This document shows, one piece after another, positions 63,916-64,000 of a stretch of 64,000 nucleotides of DNA (its first letter is position 1; every line of letters starts with the position of its first letter). The position numbers were made by a program, and so were the translations under genes. Source of the stretch: Algoriphagus aestuariicola. GTDB taxonomy: Bacteria > Bacteroidota > Bacteroidia > Cytophagales > Cyclobacteriaceae. The notes beneath the pieces are model-generated. The model saw nothing but the letters and a program-made list of their open reading frames with translations. It made no database searches and was not told the origin of the DNA. The stretch spans positions 62,001 through 126,000 of the forward strand of contig NZ_JAFKCW010000003.1 in NCBI RefSeq assembly GCF_017254835.1. Reading direction: 5' to 3'.

Positions 63916-64000
63916 TCAAACGTGCAATGCGCGATTGTCGGTAGCTGCCAAACACGCTTCCTTGAACGCCTCCGTATAGGTCGGGTGCGCATGGGACATT
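63916..64000 (-). CDS. lpdA: Dihydrolipoyl dehydrogenase, last 27 codons (partial)
   Basis: The minus strand at the right edge encodes MSHAHPTYTEAFKEACLAAT and then DNRALHV followed by a TGA stop. The HAHPTYTEA block is the conserved C-terminus of E3, where the His-Pro pair and Glu (HPTYTE) form part of the active site of the partner subunit. E3 reoxidises lipoamide in 2-oxoacid dehydrogenases and in glycine cleavage, which links it to the lipA and gcvP genes in this window. The rest of the gene lies beyond the edge. Confidence 0.88.
   Translation of the reverse strand, partial: MSHAHPTYTEAFKEACLAATDNRALHV

Noticed and set aside
1-64000. CRISPR arrays, toxin-antitoxin, prophage or defence systems
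   Set aside because: No regularly spaced direct repeats, cas genes, nuclease/methylase pairs, or phage structural genes were seen on either strand.

Overview
The window reads as chromosomal core DNA of a Bacteroidota bacterium, most likely order Cytophagales near Cyclobacteriaceae/Algoriphagus (lineage is my inference). Grounds: promoters of the Bacteroidota type (TTTG, about 19 bp, TAnnTTTG) before both tRNAs and several genes; few Shine-Dalgarno sequences; OmpA proteins with thrombospondin type-3 calcium repeats; a Bat aerotolerance operon; an ECF sigma/anti-sigma/DUF4252 operon; a PorE-like lipoprotein of the type IX secretion type; and the GDE/GT4/GH57 glycogen cluster. I see no insertion sequence, prophage, CRISPR array or recognisable defence island. 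Genes are densely packed, and many pairs are separated by strong hairpin terminators.

1-13 kb: the 3' part of a Tat-exported metallophosphoesterase, prfC, a sensor histidine kinase, dps, a NatAB-like ABC exporter with a secreted partner, then a leftward run of housekeeping genes (M42-like peptidase, hpt, adk, obgE, grpE, dnaJ). The DnaJ has lost one of its two zinc sites. 13-25 kb: two tandem OmpA/TSP3 outer-membrane proteins, upp, a Ca2+/Na+ antiporter coupled to a small membrane protein, sdaAA, an OsmC protein, a probable outer-membrane barrel, lipA, a small membrane protein and gcvP. LipA and GcvP belong to the linked lipoate and glycine-cleavage systems.

24-42 kb: an M28 peptidase, an RhlE-type RNA helicase, pyrC, tRNA-His, an unrecognised 46-codon gene framed by two terminators, the glycogen/alpha-glucan operon, the PorE-like protein, a two-gene Fe-S electron-transfer pair, tRNA-Phe, the ECF sigma operon, and a secreted protein preceded by a classic promoter and two LacI-type palindromes. 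42-57 kb: clpB; the moxR-DUF58-DUF4381-batA-batBC-batD operon, whose genes overlap or nearly touch; two tandem secreted sulfatases with Cys-type active sites; and a lipoprotein dipeptidase. 58-64 kb: a beta-propeller lipoprotein, a plant-type acyl-ACP desaturase, an exported M20 amidohydrolase, a pirin, a DUF2520 oxidoreductase-like protein, a small lipoprotein, and the last 27 codons of a dihydrolipoyl dehydrogenase running off the right edge.

No clearly new multi-gene system was found. The best leads are the small gene at 28925-29065, the paired palindromes at 41020-41160, the reduced DnaJ zinc module, the mismatched tRNA-His acceptor stem, and the long inverted repeat between prfC and the kinase gene.
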